A stretch of DNA of 64,000 nt from Geitlerinema sp. PCC 7407 (GTDB taxonomy: Bacteria > Cyanobacteriota > Cyanobacteriia > PCC-7407), in assembly GCF_000317045.1 (NCBI RefSeq), contig NC_019703.1, positions 1,538,501-1,602,500 on the forward strand, in the 5' to 3' direction. Positions within the stretch are counted from its first letter, which is position 1, and the number at the start of each line of letters is the position of its first letter. Positions 63,472 through 64,000 of the stretch are shown piece by piece. The position numbers were made by a program, and so were the translations under genes. The notes under the pieces were generated by a model. That model was not told the origin of the DNA. It was given only the letters and a program-made list of their open reading frames with translations, and searched no databases.

Positions 63472-64000
63472 GACGCTTCGAGGGCTTGTAGGGCCGTTGG
63501 CCGCTGACGAGGAACGGTGGGCAAGGTGGCTTCGAGGTGCGCGGCCAGAGCGATGATGGTGGCTTCGTCGCCCGGTTTGCCGACCAGCTGCAGGGCGATC
63601 GGTAAGCCCTGCTCGTCTAGGCCGACGGGAAGGGCGATCGCTGGCTGACCCGAAGCATTGAACGGGGGGCTGAAGGCGATCCACTGGGTCATCTTCTCGA
63701 GCACGACCTCGGGCGCTAGATCAGCCCACGCGCCCACTCGAATGGGGGAGTGCAGATAAACCGGCGTGATCAGGACATCTAGGGATTCAAACAGCCCGAC
63801 AATTTGCCGCGCGATGACTTGCATCTGGGCGACGGCCTGGAGATAGCTGGCGCAGGAGCCGCTGCGCTCCAGAAGCCAGCGATTGACGGGGCTCAAGATT
63901 TCTGGGGGGAGTCCGGCGGCGGCGACGCCGGCCTGCCAGACAGTGGTGAAGGGTTCCACGAGACCGGCCAAGTCTAGCTGGGTGGGGATCAGCTGATGCC
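63468..64000 (-). CDS. Amidase-signature family enzyme, C-terminal part
   Basis: The C-terminal 178 codons of an amidase; the frame is open to the right edge (in-frame codons read HQLIPTQLDLAGLVEPF just before it), so the start and the catalytic Ser-Ser-Lys core are outside. The visible part has LDVLITPVYLHSP, FSPPFNASGQPAIALPVG and GLPIALQLVGKPGDEATI, the C-terminal signature of AmiC/GatA-like enzymes. GatA itself cannot be excluded from this fragment, but the sequence is closer to stand-alone amidases. It ends 4 bases inside the convergent EndoU-like gene. Confidence 0.88.
   Translation of the reverse strand, partial: HQLIPTQLDLAGLVEPFTTVWQAGVAAAGLPPEILSPVNRWLLERSGSCASYLQAVAQMQVIARQIVGLFESLDVLITPVYLHSPIRVGAWADLAPEVVLEKMTQWIAFSPPFNASGQPAIALPVGLDEQGLPIALQLVGKPGDEATIIALAAHLEATLPTVPRQRPTALQALEAS

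Overview
The window is chromosomal DNA from a GC-rich cyanobacterium. The octamer GCGATCGC (the cyanobacterial HIP1 palindrome) occurs throughout. Phototroph-specific genes include ycf3 (photosystem I assembly), a class II fructose/sedoheptulose bisphosphatase, glutamyl-tRNA reductase of the C5 tetrapyrrole route, a small protochlorophyllide-reductase-like protein and several families I know only from cyanobacteria (DUF6761, 10 kb-scale UPF0182, PRC-barrel protein beside smc). I cannot name the species from sequence alone. I saw no rRNA, tRNA or CRISPR array.

Layout. 1-6 kb: the 5' end of an NPDV-repeat protein, then an M41-like peptidase without AAA domain, a VanY-type carboxypeptidase, an AEC transporter, a stand-alone MshEN-type protein, a phosphoribosyltransferase and a PCP-reductase-like small protein. 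6-16 kb: two small proteins, a single-domain response regulator, ilvC, gatC, ycf3, a FAD/Rieske oxidoreductase, rpe, a secreted subtilase and an ABC exporter; an orphan promoter/terminator pair near 9.5-9.7 kb suggests a small RNA. 16-18.4 kb: a PcrA/UvrD helicase. 18.4-25.8 kb: an accessory region, more AT-rich in its first part, with a GIY-YIG protein, two Uma2 nucleases, a family 1 glycosyltransferase, a His-motif protein with a Cys/Gly-rich tail, a tandem-repeat glycine-zipper protein and a membrane protein.

25.8-33.2 kb: feoA-feoB ferrous iron uptake, then a MarR regulator with an inverted-repeat operator followed by an EmrA/EmrB-type efflux pair, then a DUF790 (Bax1-like) nuclease. 33.3-41 kb: manganese catalase, a large M1 aminopeptidase with HEAT-type tail, a methyltransferase and a 1003-residue UPF0182 membrane protein. 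41-45 kb: a NAGPA-domain protein, hemA and glpX.

45-53 kb: a compact grxC-tadA-plsC cluster, a P-domain subtilase, a secreted unknown, a bolA-grxD pair (a known iron-sulfur partnership), DUF6761, an OmpR-type response regulator with an altered acidic pocket, and an ABC ATPase paired with a membrane protein. 53-64 kb: a multi-domain amidase, lipA, gpsA, a PRC-barrel protein beside smc, an EndoU-like lipoprotein and the C-terminal part of an amidase-family enzyme that runs off the right edge.

Many 3' ends are marked by hairpins built on HIP1 octamers. Long antisense open frames are common because of the GC content and are not annotated. Where the longest open frame began at a weak GTG/TTG codon I moved the start to a better-supported codon and said why.
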